The notes under the pieces are model-generated. The model was not told where the DNA came from. It did no database searches and saw only the letters and a program-made list of their open reading frames with translations. 64,000 nt of DNA from Deroplatys truncata (Eukaryota > Arthropoda > Insecta > Mantodea > Mantidae). A program made the position numbers and the translations under genes. Shown here piece after piece: positions 20,771 through 34,108 of the stretch. Numbering within the stretch: the stretch's first letter is position 1; every line of letters starts with the position of its first letter. The stretch is from positions 219,127,498 to 219,191,497 of the forward strand of contig CM060978.1 of NCBI GenBank assembly GCA_030765065.1, in the 5' to 3' direction.

Positions 20771-20780
20771 TATATAAAAG
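20771..20780 (+). promoter_or_regulatory. TATA box of the left-arm gene
   Basis: TATATAAAAG, 109 bp before the predicted start codon at 20880, with no other ATG in frame between. Mirror at about 36248-36257. Confidence 0.55.
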
Positions 20781-20879
20781 CAGCATCTTCTCCAATGATT
20801 TTCACAGTATCGTAAGAACACTGCGATCTAAGCACTCTGCAAACTTTATTCTTTCAACGTGGAAATTACATCGAACAGC

Positions 20880-22432
20880 ATGTCTGGTAAGTTGTATCAC
20901 CAATTCATCTTCATTAAAAAGTTAACTTATTACTTAGTACATTTAACTTTTATTTGCGTTCTTGTTTTTAATGACGGCTCTTTATTTGTAAATAGCTGAG
21001 TATTCTAAAAGTTAATAGCTAGACAGTTGAATTTTTTCTGAAATGTGAACAGTTTAGTTAAGTATTCATTTTAGACAAGCTTATTCTACATTTAATAGCT
21101 AACTGCGCGAATTCTCAAAAAATGTGAACAATTTAGTTAAGTATTCATCTTGTTGAGAAATTATTATTCCAGATATTTAAATACAGGGTTTCACAGAGTG
21201 AATTATATTCCTTTCTAGACAAAATACAATTACTTGATTACCCTACGATTCGAATAAATAATGTTCTGTATAAATATTCTTCCGAGGGTAAGCGGCGGTA
21301 TTCGATCCGGGGACTTCATGTTTGCATGCATTGATCGAACATTCATCAGTTAATGTTTCATTCCTCTTGTGCATTTTATTTAGTAAAAACTTCCAGTCTG
21401 TTTCCATCACATTAAAAATTAACGTTTTTGCTTTAGAATATTACAAAAAGTCTGTTGCGCGAATCATTCACTCTAACAAAGTAAATGTTTACATTATATT
21501 AAAACATTTAAATCGGAAAATATAGTACTTAATGAACTTCATTAGTGAATCAGAACCTCAATTATATTTACACATATTATCATTTTTATTATTATATTAT
21601 ACAGAAAAAGTTAATAATTTTGTAACTTTCAAATAAATGAAATTTAGTTATGCAACACATTCTCTAATAAAGAATATGTTTTTTCTCTTCCTAATGCAGA
21701 AAGTTTGACATCTCAACTTAACACATTGGCTGAGGGTAGCATTTACCCGACCGTTCAAAGACTACAAGATCTTCAGCCAGAGGAGCCTTATAATATAAAA
21801 TCCATAAGAAAAATTGATACGAGATACGGTGCTAGAGTGGTTGCGGTTTTAGACAATAATCAAGTGTTTCTTCCGACAAGATATTCAACCCTAACAAGCC
21901 AACAGTTGGATGAAATGCCAGGAAAGTTTCAAATGGTATATCATGGTGTAGTACCATCCGGCAAGTTTAAGACATGTAAATTGTCTTTTCTTCCTGTTAA
22001 GGTTTGTAGAAATAATTCAGCTATCCTTTCAAAGCTTCATTTAGAGTTACATTTGTTGAGTTTATAAATTCACACTTCCTAGGATAACATTCATCTAAAG
22101 TATACATCACTGTGTAAATAACGCTTAGGATGTAGTCTGGGCGAGGACCTGCAGAAAGAAGTTTAATAGTCTATTCACTGATTCTTTACCTCAAAGCAGA
22201 TACCTACAGCAAGTTGCAAATAATTTCCATTAGGGTAGCAGTTGTCAAAGCATGCATCACTGTATTAAAACAAATATGTGTAAATAATGTCTAGATTGTA
22301 GTCTGAGTGATTTCGTGCAGAAAGAAGTTTAATACCACATTGCATTGATTCTCCGCATCGAAGTATATACCTACAACAAGCTACAAATAATGTGAATGTT
22401 TGTTACAGGAATGTCCAGATGAATGTAAATGA
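20880..22432 (+). CDS. Spliced small gene of the palindromic element (left arm)
   Basis: Three predicted exons: 20880-20886 (ATGTCTG, then donor GTAAGT), 21700-22001 (after CTAATGCAG; ends AAG before GTTTGT) and 22409-22432 (after TTGTTACAG; ends TGA). Phases agree at both junctions and give a 110-aa protein. Without the second splice the frame runs on to a stop at 22067. The protein is small and beta-rich in appearance, with DTRYGARVVAVLD and VFLPTRYSTL as its best-conserved-looking core; this resembles small OB-fold, single-strand DNA-binding-like proteins, but that is only an impression and I cannot name the family. A candidate AATAAA is at 22713. It is the only intact-looking gene of the element and may serve its replication. 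Confidence 0.6.
22085..22400 (+). repeat. Imperfect tandem duplication overlapping intron 2
   Basis: Two units of about 150-165 bp share CATCACTGT, GTAAATAA, TGTAGTCTG and GCAGAAAGAAGTTTAATA. They lie inside the predicted intron 2 of the arm gene. Mirror at about 34629-34944. Confidence 0.6.
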
Positions 22433-22919
22433 AGAGGAAGAATGAGATAGCTTAAAACAACACGAACAGAAATGTGATAGGAACATCCTCAACATGAAGA
22501 ATTGCAGCACCGTCCAGCATGGAACATTCGAGTGTGTAGAATATAGCAATAATATATAAATTATGTACTCATTATTACTGCTATACATGCCAATACCATT
22601 GATTTCATAAATAATTTCATAATTGTTTAAAGAAGAATGTATTATCTTAAAACATTGATGCTACATGAAATCTAAACAAAAAAGTTATTGAACTATTACT
22701 GAAAGAGACCTGAATAAATGGGAATCTAGAAGCCAGAACCATCTTAATATTGGACTGTATGATATGAGGTGTATAAAAAGATTAATAAAAATGAGGGCTA
22801 TGTAATATAAACAACATTTATTTTTTATAAAACATTTTCCTATTACATTCCTTCACAAAAAAAAACCCGAACATATTTCCCAAAGACAAAAGTGATAGTC
22901 TAGACCTTCTAAACATACA

Positions 22920-23830
22920 GTTATAGGGGGAAAGGATGCTCTCCTGAAACATTAGGTCTCTAGACAGAAGCATTTATAGGGGAGAGATAGGGAATACCAG
23001 GGCTGATGCTAGGCTAGTCAGATGCTAAAGGAGGGAGGGATATGCTTTATACGAGAGAGATAGGGAATACAAGGAAAGATGCTATACTAAACAGGACTTG
23101 AAGGGTAGAATATGAGCGATATAGCGAACCGAGGAGAGGTATTAGGATAGGAGTTTTGAATGATAGAGTAGGCGTTTATATGCGAGAGATAGGGAATACG
23201 AGGGTCGATGCTAGGCTAGACGGTGTTGAATGAGGGAATGCATCTTATATGAGAGAGGTAGGGGAATATGAGGAGACGTGTTAGGCTAGACAGGGTTTGA
23301 GGTGTGGAATATGCGTTTATATGGGAAAGATAGGGGAAACGTGTACATATAATAGGCTATACAGATGCTGAAGGACGGGAATATAGGCTTATACGGGAGA
23401 GATAGGGAAATACGAGGAGAGGTGCTAGACTAGACTGATGCTGAAGGAGGAGAGGATACTCTTTATACGGAAGAAATAGGGAATACGAGGAGAGGTACTA
23501 GAAGGGTAGAATATAGCGTTTTTATATGAGGGAGCTAGCAAACCGAGGAGAGGTATTAGGCATGGAGGTCTGAATGAGAGATTATACGTCTATATGAGAA
23601 AAGATAGGGAAAACGAAGGTAGGTGCTAGGTTGAGAGAGTCTTCAAGGAGGAAAATGCATTTATATGAGAGCGGTAGGGCATACGAGGAGAGGTGCTAGT
23701 CTAGACATGGTTTGAGGATTAGAGTATACGTTTATATGGGAGAAATGGAAAACGGGAGAGATACAAGGATAGACAGAGATTGAAGGAGGAGGAATGTAGG
23801 TTTATACTGTAATATAGAGAGTAATTCGAT
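22920..23830 (+). repeat. ~70-75-bp minisatellite, about 12-13 units (left arm)
   Basis: Degenerate units with the recurring elements GAGAGATAGGGAATACGAGG, AGAGGTGCTAGGCTAGAC and GGAATATGCGTTTATA. Non-coding. Mirror copy at about 33198-34108. Confidence 0.75.
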
Positions 23831-24491
23831 TATAAAACTTTCCTCATCCAGCCTTACAACACTTTTATATACTTATTTTCTAAACCTTACAAACTTTATA
23901 TTTGTTAAACAGTAGTGCGCGAGACGGAGAGGGACAAACAGTATATCGGTTTACAGTGAAGTATACGTCCTAACCTATTCCCACCTTGTTTGTTCTGGAT
24001 CTTCTCATTGTCTATCATCATCTAACGTAACCACGTAACAAGACGTAACACAGGAAATCATACATATGGCACATTAATAAAAAAAATAAATAAATAAAGG
24101 TATATATAATGAAACATAAACAAGTAGACAGAGGGTCATTGATACACAGAAAACCAGGAGTTGTATGTACTGAGACCATAGATTAGTATAGGCAAACAAC
24201 AAAGAAGTGAATTTATAGTGTAAATAGCCTAATATTTTCAAATATTATTATAGTCTAAAAGTATATAACTTAATTATGTATCGAGTATTGAGAAATAAAC
24301 GTTATTCATTATTCACTAATCTCAGATCACTGCAATTGTATTGAATCAATTCACAATTGTTAATGCCATTCAACTTTCATTTGTCTCTGATACATAAACA
24401 AATTGCAAAATGGAGAAGGACGAAAGTAATAAAAAGACTCAGGCAGCAAATTTTAAGAAAGAAGAGAAAGATATATGACCGACATTGTTTT

Positions 24492-25080
24492 AGAACACAA
24501 ATTAGTGTTGAAAATAAAATGACTGATAGCTCTGCTAAGCGTAAGGAAGAGACATGGAAATAAATTGCAAATGAGTACAATTCTAGGAAGATCATCCAAT
24601 GTGAATGAAAATCCCTGAAATGATATTATGAGAACATAAAGAAAAGAATGAAGCAAGCAAATGTCATTGACAAGGTACGATTGTACAAAACTGTAGGCGT
24701 ATGTATGTACCGCCTTTCTTAGATAATAGTAGCCAAATAACAATTGTTGCTCTTCTATTCAATCGCCAATGAGTTTAATGATGAAGTTGGATTCCATTCA
24801 GAAGTAATCACCACAGTGAAGGACATTGAAATAGTAAATCCAGTTCCAACATGTCATTCAGCAATTTTAATAACAGGTAAGGAATTTGAAAAAAGAGAAA
24901 GTGTAAAGGTTGCGTTTGCAGTTCCCATACAGAACTTTCAACTCCATTGCCTGAAAAGAACAAAGATGGCATAAGAGAGGGTTTTTATGAGAGGAGGCTT
25001 GAGTGTTTGGAAGAAGAGTACACAGTGAAAATGAAGATCTTGAAATTGGAACTAGAAATGAAAGAATCTCAGAAAAATTA
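24492..25080 (+). pseudogene. Myb/SANT-like DNA-binding protein pseudogene (left arm)
   Basis: One frame reads KRKEETWK, stop, IANEYNSRKIIQCE, stop, KSLK, stop, YYENIKKRMKQAN, which is the layout of the Myb/SANT-like domain of many insect regulator-like proteins (W...IA.EYN...SLK..YEN.KKR.K). Further on, after more breaks, FYERRLECLEEEYTVKMKIL and LELEMKESQKN form the usual C-terminal coiled coil of that family, ending at a TAA near 25080. At least three in-frame stops show it is dead. The mirror copy carries the same stops. It may be a host gene fragment captured by the element or the relic of an accessory protein. Confidence 0.65.
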
Positions 25081-26169
25081 AGCGTTGTTAATAACTTATA
25101 CAAACATAAATATATTACAAAAAAGTAATGAAACAGGCAAGGAATAATATGGATAAAGAAACTGTTAAGCAGATCTACTATAGCACATTTTAATTTGCAA
25201 ACAACGATTACATTTCAAAATGTTGGTATTCGGACGATCCAGTGTTAATTATGATAGGCACAGAAGTGTTTCTCAAAATCTAAAAACACATAGCAATTTA
25301 AGATATCTATGTATTAATCTTTAGAGAGAAACTGTACTTTTACTCAAAGTGTTTAATAACTTTTAAAGCTAGAGAATGTCATTTAAGGTTTCCACATCCC
25401 AAAAAATTCAGATTTCTCAGAATTGCGCAATTTTCATTACACGCTGTTATTTATTTTCGTAACTATTCAAAAAATTGCATACGTGAGCTTTTTTCCCTTA
25501 ATTGCATTCAGTTAATCATACCTTCCATAATACTTATACATTGCCTACGAGCTCAGGAGAAACATGGCAAGGCTACTTAATACTCCAAAAGTATCCCTTA
25601 AATTACTGGGGGATTCCTGCGAACAGGAGTATTTCGGAAATGTTTAATATCACAAAAATATTTATTTAAAATAAATTGTATTTATCTAATAAGATATTCA
25701 TTTCTTCACCAGTAAGTTATTCAGATTCCCTGGAAATAAAGAAAACTTTATAGAACTTTTGATACGCATTTTATTTATTATACAAATATAGCTATTTTTC
25801 AGAAAATCAAATATAAGGAATCGCAGTCACTGGCATCTTTAAAGAGCGTCCAACTCCAGAATGAAATATAGCATTTATCTGGCTTTTCTTATGATGTTAC
25901 GCTGTTCACAGAGATTTACGAGTTGAAAGACTAAAAACACGTAAACATGTATATGCACAAGCGCGAGCGCACGCGCACACACACACATATGTACGAAGCT
26001 CTTTGCTTTCGTTTACAGGACCTCAGAACATGCATTACGCTGCGTGTCCCTAGCGTTTCCAGCTCTTGAATCGTTCCAGCTAGTGGAATGTCTCTACCAT
26101 CTTCATGTCAACGATCTGTTACTCCGAATTAAAGTTTGGTGATCTGTATAGACCTGTACAACATGCATT

Positions 26170-28365
26170 ACGCTATGTAACAACATGATCACGCTATGTA
26201 ACAACATGATCACGCTATGTAACAACATGATCACACTATGTAACAACATGATCACGCTATGTAACAACCTGATCACGCTATGTAACAACATGATCACGCT
26301 ATGTAACAACATGATCACGCTATGTAACAACCTGAGCACTCTATGTAACAACATGATCACGCTATGTAACAACATGATCACGCTATGTAACAACATGATC
26401 ACGCTATGTAACAACATGATCACGCTATGTAACAGACTCATCACGCTATGTAACAACATGATCATGCTATGTAACAACATGATCATGCTATGTAACAACC
26501 TGAGCACGCTATGTAACAACATGATCACGCTATGTAACAACATGAACACGCCATGTAACAATACGATCACGCTATGTAACAACATGTTCACGCTATGTAA
26601 TAACATGATCACGCTATGTAACAAACTGATCACGCTATGTAACAACATGATCACGCTATGTAACAACATGATCACGCTATGTAACAACATGAACACGGTA
26701 TGTAACAACATGAACACGCTATGTAACAATACGATCACGCTATGTAACAACATGTTCACGCTATGTAACAACATGAACACGCTATGTAACAACATGAACA
26801 CGCTATGTAACAACATGAACACGTTATGTAACAACCTGATCACGCTATGTAACAACCTGATCACGGTATGTAACAACCTGATCACGCTATGTAACAACAT
26901 GATCACGCTATGTAACAAACTGATCACGCTATGTAACAACATGATCACGCTATGTAACAACATGATCACGCTATGTAACAACATGATCACGCTATGAAAC
27001 AACCTGATTACGTTATGTAACAACCTGATCACGCTATGTAACAACATGATCACGCTATGTAACAACCTGATCACGCTATGTAACAACACGATCACGCTAT
27101 GTAACAACATGAACACGCTATGTAACAACCTGATCACGCTATGTAACAACATGTTCACGCTATGTAACAACACGATCACGCTATGTAACAACATGAACAC
27201 GCTATGTAACAACCTGAGCACGCTATGTAACAACATGTTCACGCTATGTAACATCATGAACACGCTATGTAACAATACGATCATGCTATGTATCAACCTG
27301 ATCACGCTATGTAACAACACGATCACGCTATGTAACAACACGATCACGCTATGTAACAACCTGATCACGCTATGAAACAACATGTTCACGCTATGTAACA
27401 ACATGATCACGCTATGTAACAACATGATCACGCTATGTAACAACCTGATTACGCAATGTAACAATATGATCACGCTATGTAACAACCTGATCACGCTATG
27501 TAACAACCTGATCACGCTATGTAACAACATGTTCACGCTATGTAACAACACGATCACGCTATGTAACAACATGAACACGCTATGTAACAACATGATCACG
27601 CTATGTAACAACATGTTCACGCTATGTAACAACACGATCACGCTATGTAACAACATGAACACGCTATGTAACAACCTGAGCACGCTATGTAACAACATGA
27701 TCATGCTATGTAACATCATGAACACACTATGTAACAATACGATCATGCTATGTAACAACCTGAGCACGCTATGTAACAACCTGATCACGCTATGTAACAA
27801 CATGATCACGCTATGTAACAACCTGATCATGCTATGTAACAACATGAACACGCTATGTAACAACATGAACACGCTATGTAACAACCTGATCACGCTATGT
27901 AACAACATGATCACGCTATGTAACAACCTGATCACGCTATGTAACAACTTGATCACGCTATGTAACAACAGATCACACTATGTAACAACATGATCACGCT
28001 ATGTAACAACCTGAGCACGCTATGTAACAACAGCATGACGCTATGTAACAACACGATCACGCTATGTTACAACCTGATCACGCTATGTAACAACATGTTC
28101 ACGCTATGTAACAACATAATCACGCTATGTAACAACCTGATTACGCTATGTAACAACCTGATCACTCTATGTAACAACATGATCACGCTATGTAACAACC
28201 TGATCACGCCATGTAACAACATGTTCACGCTATGTAACAACACTATCACGCTATGTAACACCCTGATTACGCTATGTAACAACCCTATCACGCTATGTAA
28301 CAACTTGATCACGCTATGTAACAATCTGATCACGCTATGTAACAACATGATCACGCTATGTAAAT
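26170..28365 (+). repeat. 21-bp minisatellite, ~104 copies (left arm)
   Basis: Unit approximately ATCACGCTATGTAACAACMTG, with variants CTGATCACG, ATGTTCACG, ACGATCACG and CTGAGCACG. Because 21 is a multiple of three, several frames on both strands stay open for hundreds of codons (heptapeptides such as LLHSVIM and ITLCNNM); these are repeat artefacts, not proteins. The right arm holds ~101 copies (28731-30862). Confidence 0.95.
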
Positions 28366-28507
28366 AGGGTGGACCATTTAAGTTGAGGCTATACAATATA
28401 TCCAAAACTAAGCGTTGTAGAAAGAAATGTCTTTAATAAAACTTGATTGATATTATGACGAAAGTAAATACCGCTAGCCGTATTTTGTTTGGAGGACGTT
28501 ATGAGGG

Positions 28508-28580
28508 TCATTTCAGGGTCTTTTTAAATGGGACCCTAATTGTAGGTTCCCATTTAAAAAAATAAATTGACCCAAAATGA
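28508..28580. other. Centre of the palindrome, hairpin loop
   Basis: The arms continue almost to the midpoint: AAATGGGACC and GGTTCCCATTT pair around a loop of only a few bases (TAATTGTA region, ~28535-28545). Outside it the pairing includes GGGTC/GACCC with small mismatches. There is no unique spacer or gene at the centre. Confidence 0.8.
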
Positions 28581-28730
28581 CCCTCATAACGGCCTCCAAA
28601 CAAAACACGACTAGCGGCATTTACTTTCGTCATAATATCAATCAAGTTTTATTAAAGACATTTCTTTCTACAACGCTTAGTTTTGGATATATTGTATAGC
28701 CTCAACTTAAATGGTCCACCCTATTTACAT

Positions 28731-30862
28731 AGCGTGATAATGTTGTTACATAGCGTGATCAGATTGTTACATAGCGTGATCAAGTTGTTACATAGCGTGA
28801 TAGGGTTGTTACATAGCGTAATCAGGTTGTTACATAGCGTGATTATGTTGTTACATAGCGTGAACATGTTGTTACATAGCGTGATCAGGTTGTAACATAG
28901 CGTGATTATGTTGTTACATAGCGTGAACATGTTGTTACATAGCGTGATCAGGTTGTAACATAGCGTGATCGTGTTGTTACATGGCGTGATAGTGTTGTTA
29001 CATAGCGTAATCAGGTTGTTACATAGCGTGATTATGTTGTTACATAGCGTGAACATGTTGTTACATAGCGTGATCAGGTTGTAACATAGCGTGATCGTGT
29101 TGTTACATAGCGTCATGCTGTTGTTACATAGCGTGCTCAGGTTGTTACATAGCGTGATCATGTTGTTACATAGTGTGATCTGTTGTTACATAGCGTGATC
29201 AAGTTGTTACATAGCGTGATCAGGTTGTTACATAGCGTGATCATGTTGTTACATAGCGTGATCAGGTTGTTACATAGCGTGTTCATGTTGTTACATAGCG
29301 TGTTCATGTTGTTACATAGCATGATCAGGTTGTTACATAGCGTGATCATGTTGTTACATAGCGTGATCAGGTTGTTACATAGCGTGCTCAGGTTGTTACA
29401 TAGCATGATCGTATTGTTACATAGTGTGTTCATGATGTTACATAGCATGATCATGTTGTTACATAGCGTGCTCAGGTTGTTACATAGCGTGTTCATGTTG
29501 TTACATAGCGTGATCGTGTTGTTACATAGCGTGAACATGTTGTTACATAGCGTGATCATGTTGTTACATAGCGTGTTCATGTTGTTACATAGCGTGATCG
29601 TGTTGTTACATAGCGTGAACATGTTGTTACATAGCGTGATCAGGTTGTTACATAGCGTGATCAGGTTGTTACATAGCGTGATCATATTGTTACATTGCGT
29701 AATCAGGTTGTTACATAGCGTGATCATGTTGTTACATAGCGTGATCATGTTGTTACATAGCGTGAACATGTTGTTTCATAGCGTGATCAGGTTGTTACAT
29801 AGCGTGATCGTGTTGTTACATAGCGTGATCGTGTTGTTACATAGCGTGATCAGGTTGATACATAGCATGATCGTATTGTTACATAGCGTGTTCATGATGT
29901 TACATAGCGTGAACATGTTGTTACATAGCGTGCTCAGGTTGTTACATAGCGTGTTCATGTTGTTACATAGCGTGATCGTGTTGTTACATAGCGTGAACAT
30001 GTTGTTACATAGCGTGATCAGGTTGTTACATAGCGTGTTCATGTTGTTACATAGCGTGATCGTGTTGTTACATAGCGTGATCAGGTTGTTACATAGCGTG
30101 ATCATGTTGTTACATAGCGTGATCAGGTTGTTACATAACGTAATCAGGTTGTTTCATAGCGTGATCATGTTGTTACATAGCGTGATCATGTTGTTACATA
30201 GCGTGATCATGTTGTTACATAGCGTGATCAGTTTGTTACATAGCGTGATCATGTTGTTACATAGCGTGATCAGGTTGTTACATACCGTGATCAGGTTGTT
30301 ACATAGCGTGATCAGGTTGTTACATAACGTGTTCATGTTGTTACATAGCGTGATCATGTTGTTACATAGCGTGATCATGTTGTTACATAGCGTGATCAGT
30401 TTGTTACATAGCGTGATCATGTTGTTACATAGCGTGAACATGTTGTTACATAGCGTGATCGTATTGTTACATGGCGTGTTCATGTTGTTACATAGCGTGA
30501 TCATGTTGTTACATAGCGTGCTCAGGTTGTTACATAGCATGATCATGTTGTTACATAGCATGATCATGTTGTTACATAGCGTGATGAGTCTGTTACATAG
30601 CGTGATCATGTTGTTACATAGCGTGATCATGTTGTTACATAGCGTGATCATGTTGTTACATAGCGTGATCATGTTGTTACATAGAGTGCTCAGGTTGTTA
30701 CATAGCGTGATCATGTTGTTACATAGCGTGATCATGTTGTTACATAGCGTGATCAGGTTGTTACATAGCGTGATCATGTTGTTACATAGTGTGATCATGT
30801 TGTTACATAGCGTGATCATGTTGTTACATAGCGTGATCATGTTGTTACATAGCGTAATGCAT
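28731..30862 (-). repeat. 21-bp minisatellite, ~101 copies (right arm)
   Basis: Inverted counterpart of 26170-28365. Mirror pairing shows the right arm lost net 126 bp (six units) in one part (26103-27968 versus 29183-30922) and gained 63 bp (three units) near the centre. Copy number is thus the main difference between the arms. Confidence 0.95.
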
Positions 30863-31946
30863 GTTGTACAGGTCTATACAGATCACCAAACTTTAATTCG
30901 GAGTAACAGATCGTTGACATGAAGATGGTAGAGACATTCCACTAGCTGGAACGATTCAAGAGCTGGAAACGCTAGGGACACGCAGCGTAATGCATGTTCT
31001 GAGGTCCTGTAAACGAAAGCAAAGAGTTTCGTACATATGTGTGTGTGTGTGCGCGTGCGCTCGCGCTTGTGCATATACATGTTTACGTGTTTTTAGTCTT
31101 TCAACTCGTAAATCTCTGTGAACAGCGTAACATCATAAGAAAAGCCAGATAAATGCTATATTTCATTCTGGAGTTGGACGCTCTTTAAAGATGCCAGTGA
31201 CTGCGATTCCTTATATTTGATTTTCTGAAAAATAGCTATATTTGTATAATAAATAAAATGCGTATCAAAAGTTCTATAAAGTTTTCTTTATTTCCAGGGA
31301 ATCTGAATAACTTACTGGTGAAGAAATGAATATCTTATTAGATAAATACAATTTATTTTAAATAAATATTTTTGTGATATTAAACATTTCCGAAATACTC
31401 CTGTTCGCAGGAATCCCCCAGTAATTTAAGGGATACTTTTGGAGTATTAAGTAGCCTTGCCATGTTTCTCCTGAGCTCGTAGGCAATGTATAAGTATTAT
31501 GGAAGGTATGATTAACTGAATGCAATTAAGGGAAAAAAGCTCACGTATGCAATTTTTTGAATAGTTACGAAAATAAATAACAGCGTGTAATGAAAATTGC
31601 GCAATTCTGAGAAATCTGAATTTTTTGGGATGTGGAAACCTTAAATGACATTCTCTAGCTTTAAAAGTTATTAAACACTTTGAGTAAAAGTACAGTTTCT
31701 CTCTAAAGATTAATACATAGATATCTTAAATTGCTATGTGTTTTTAGATTTTGAGAAACACTTCTGTGCCTATCATAATTAACACTGGATCGTCCGAATA
31801 CCAACATTTTGAAATGTAATCGTTGTTTGCAAATTAAAATGTGCTATAGTAGATCTGCTTAACAGTTTCTTTATCCATATTATTCCTTGCCTGTTTCATT
31901 ACTTTTTTGTAATATATTTATGTTTGTATAAGTTATTAACAACGCT

Positions 31947-32535
31947 TAATTTTTCTGAGATTCTTTCATTTCTAGTTCCAATTTCAAGATCTTCATTTTC
32001 ACTGTGTACTCTTCTTCCAAACACTCAAGCCTCCTCTCATAAAAACCCTCTCTTATGCCATCTTTGTTCTTTTCAGGCAATGGAGTTGAAAGTTCTGTAT
32101 GGGAACTGCAAACGCAACCTTTACACTTTCTCTTTTTTCAAATTCCTTACCTGTTATTAAAATTGCTGAATGACATGTTGGAACTGGATTTACTATTTCA
32201 ATGTCCTTCACTGTGGTGATTACTTCTGAATGGAATCCAACTTCATCATTAAACTCATTGGCGATTGAATAGAAGAGCAACAATTGTTATTTGGCTACTA
32301 TTATCTAAGAAAGGCGGTACATACATACGCCTACAGTTTTGTACAATCGTACCTTGTCAATGACATTTGCTTGCTTCATTCTTTTCTTTATGTTCTCATA
32401 ATATCATTTCAGGGATTTTCATTCACATTGGATGATCTTCCTAGAATTGTACTCATTTGCAATTTATTTCCATGTCTCTTCCTTACGCTTAGCAGAGCTA
32501 TCAGTCATTTTATTTTCAACACTAATTTGTGTTCT
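31947..32535 (-). pseudogene. Myb/SANT-like pseudogene (right arm)
   Basis: Mirror of 24492-25080 with the same stops and the same broken frames (the open segments at 32464-32670 and 32053-32283 are identical to their left-arm partners). Decay therefore preceded duplication of the arm, or the arms have been homogenised since. Confidence 0.65.
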
Positions 32536-33197
32536 AAAACAATGTCGGTCATATATCTTTCTCTTCTTTCTTAAAATTTGCTGCCTGAGTCTTTTTATTA
32601 CTTTCGTCCTTCTCCATTTTGCAATTTGTTTATGTATCAGAGACAAATGAAAGTTGAATGGCATTAACAATTGTGAATTGATTCAATACAATTGCAGTGA
32701 TCTGAGATTAGTGAATAATGAATAACGTTTATTTCTCAATACTCGATACATAATTAAGTTATATACTTTTAGACTATAATAATATTTGAAAATATTAGGC
32801 TATTTACACTATAAATTCACTTCTTTGTTGTTTGCCTATACTAATCTATGGTCTCAGTACATACAACTCCTGGTTTTCTGTGTATCAATGACCCTCTGTC
32901 TACTTGTTTATGTTTCATTATATATACCTTTATTTATTTATTTTTTTTATTAATGTGCCATATGTATGATTTCCTGTGTTACGTCTTGTTACGTGGTTAC
33001 GTTAGATGATGATAGACAATGAGAAGATCCAGAACAAACAAGGTGGGAATAGGTTAGGACGTATACTTCACTGTAAACCGATATACTGTTTGTCCCTCTC
33101 CGTCTCGCGCACTACTGTTTAACAAATATAAAGTTTGTAAGGTTTAGAAAATAAGTATATAAAAGTGTTGTAAGGCTGGATGAGGAAAGTTTTATAA

Positions 33198-34108
33198 TCG
33201 AATTACTCTCTATATTACAGTATAAACCTACATTCCTCCTCCTTCAATCTCTGTCTATCCTTGTATCTCTCCCGTTTTCCATTTCTCCCATATAAACGTA
33301 TACTCTAATCCTCAAACCATGTCTAGACTAGCACCTCTCCTCGTATGCCCTACCGCTCTCATATAAATGCATTTTCCTCCTTGAAGACTCTCTCAACCTA
33401 GCACCTACCTTCGTTTTCCCTATCTTTTCTCATATAGACGTATAATCTCTCATTCAGACCTCCATGCCTAATACCTCTCCTCGGTTTGCTAGCTCCCTCA
33501 TATAAAAACGCTATATTCTACCCTTCTAGTACCTCTCCTCGTATTCCCTATTTCTTCCGTATAAAGAGTATCCTCTCCTCCTTCAGCATCAGTCTAGTCT
33601 AGCACCTCTCCTCGTATTTCCCTATCTCTCCCGTATAAGCCTATATTCCCGTCCTTCAGCATCTGTATAGCCTATTATATGTACACGTTTCCCCTATCTT
33701 TCCCATATAAACGCATATTCCACACCTCAAACCCTGTCTAGCCTAACACGTCTCCTCATATTCCCCTACCTCTCTCATATAAGATGCATTCCCTCATTCA
33801 ACACCGTCTAGCCTAGCATCGACCCTCGTATTCCCTATCTCTCGCATATAAACGCCTACTCTATCATTCAAAACTCCTATCCTAATACCTCTCCTCGGTT
33901 CGCTATATCGCTCATATTCTACCCTTCAAGTCCTGTTTAGTATAGCATCTTTCCTTGTATTCCCTATCTCTCTCGTATAAAGCATATCCCTCCCTCCTTT
34001 AGCATCTGACTAGCCTAGCATCAGCCCTGGTATTCCCTATCTCTCCCCTATAAATGCTTCTGTCTAGAGACCTAATGTTTCAGGAGAGCATCCTTTCCCC
34101 CTATAACT
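33198..34108 (-). repeat. ~70-75-bp minisatellite (right arm)
   Basis: Mirror of 22920-23830 with the same order of variant units. Confidence 0.75.

Noticed and set aside
28731..30862. CRISPR-like array
   Set aside because: Direct tandem repetition with no unique spacers, in a eukaryotic context.
26103..30922. Very long open frames (up to ~620 codons) of LLHSVIM or ITLCNNM heptapeptides
   Set aside because: They are produced by the 21-bp repeat, are open in several frames on both strands, and have no other coding signs.
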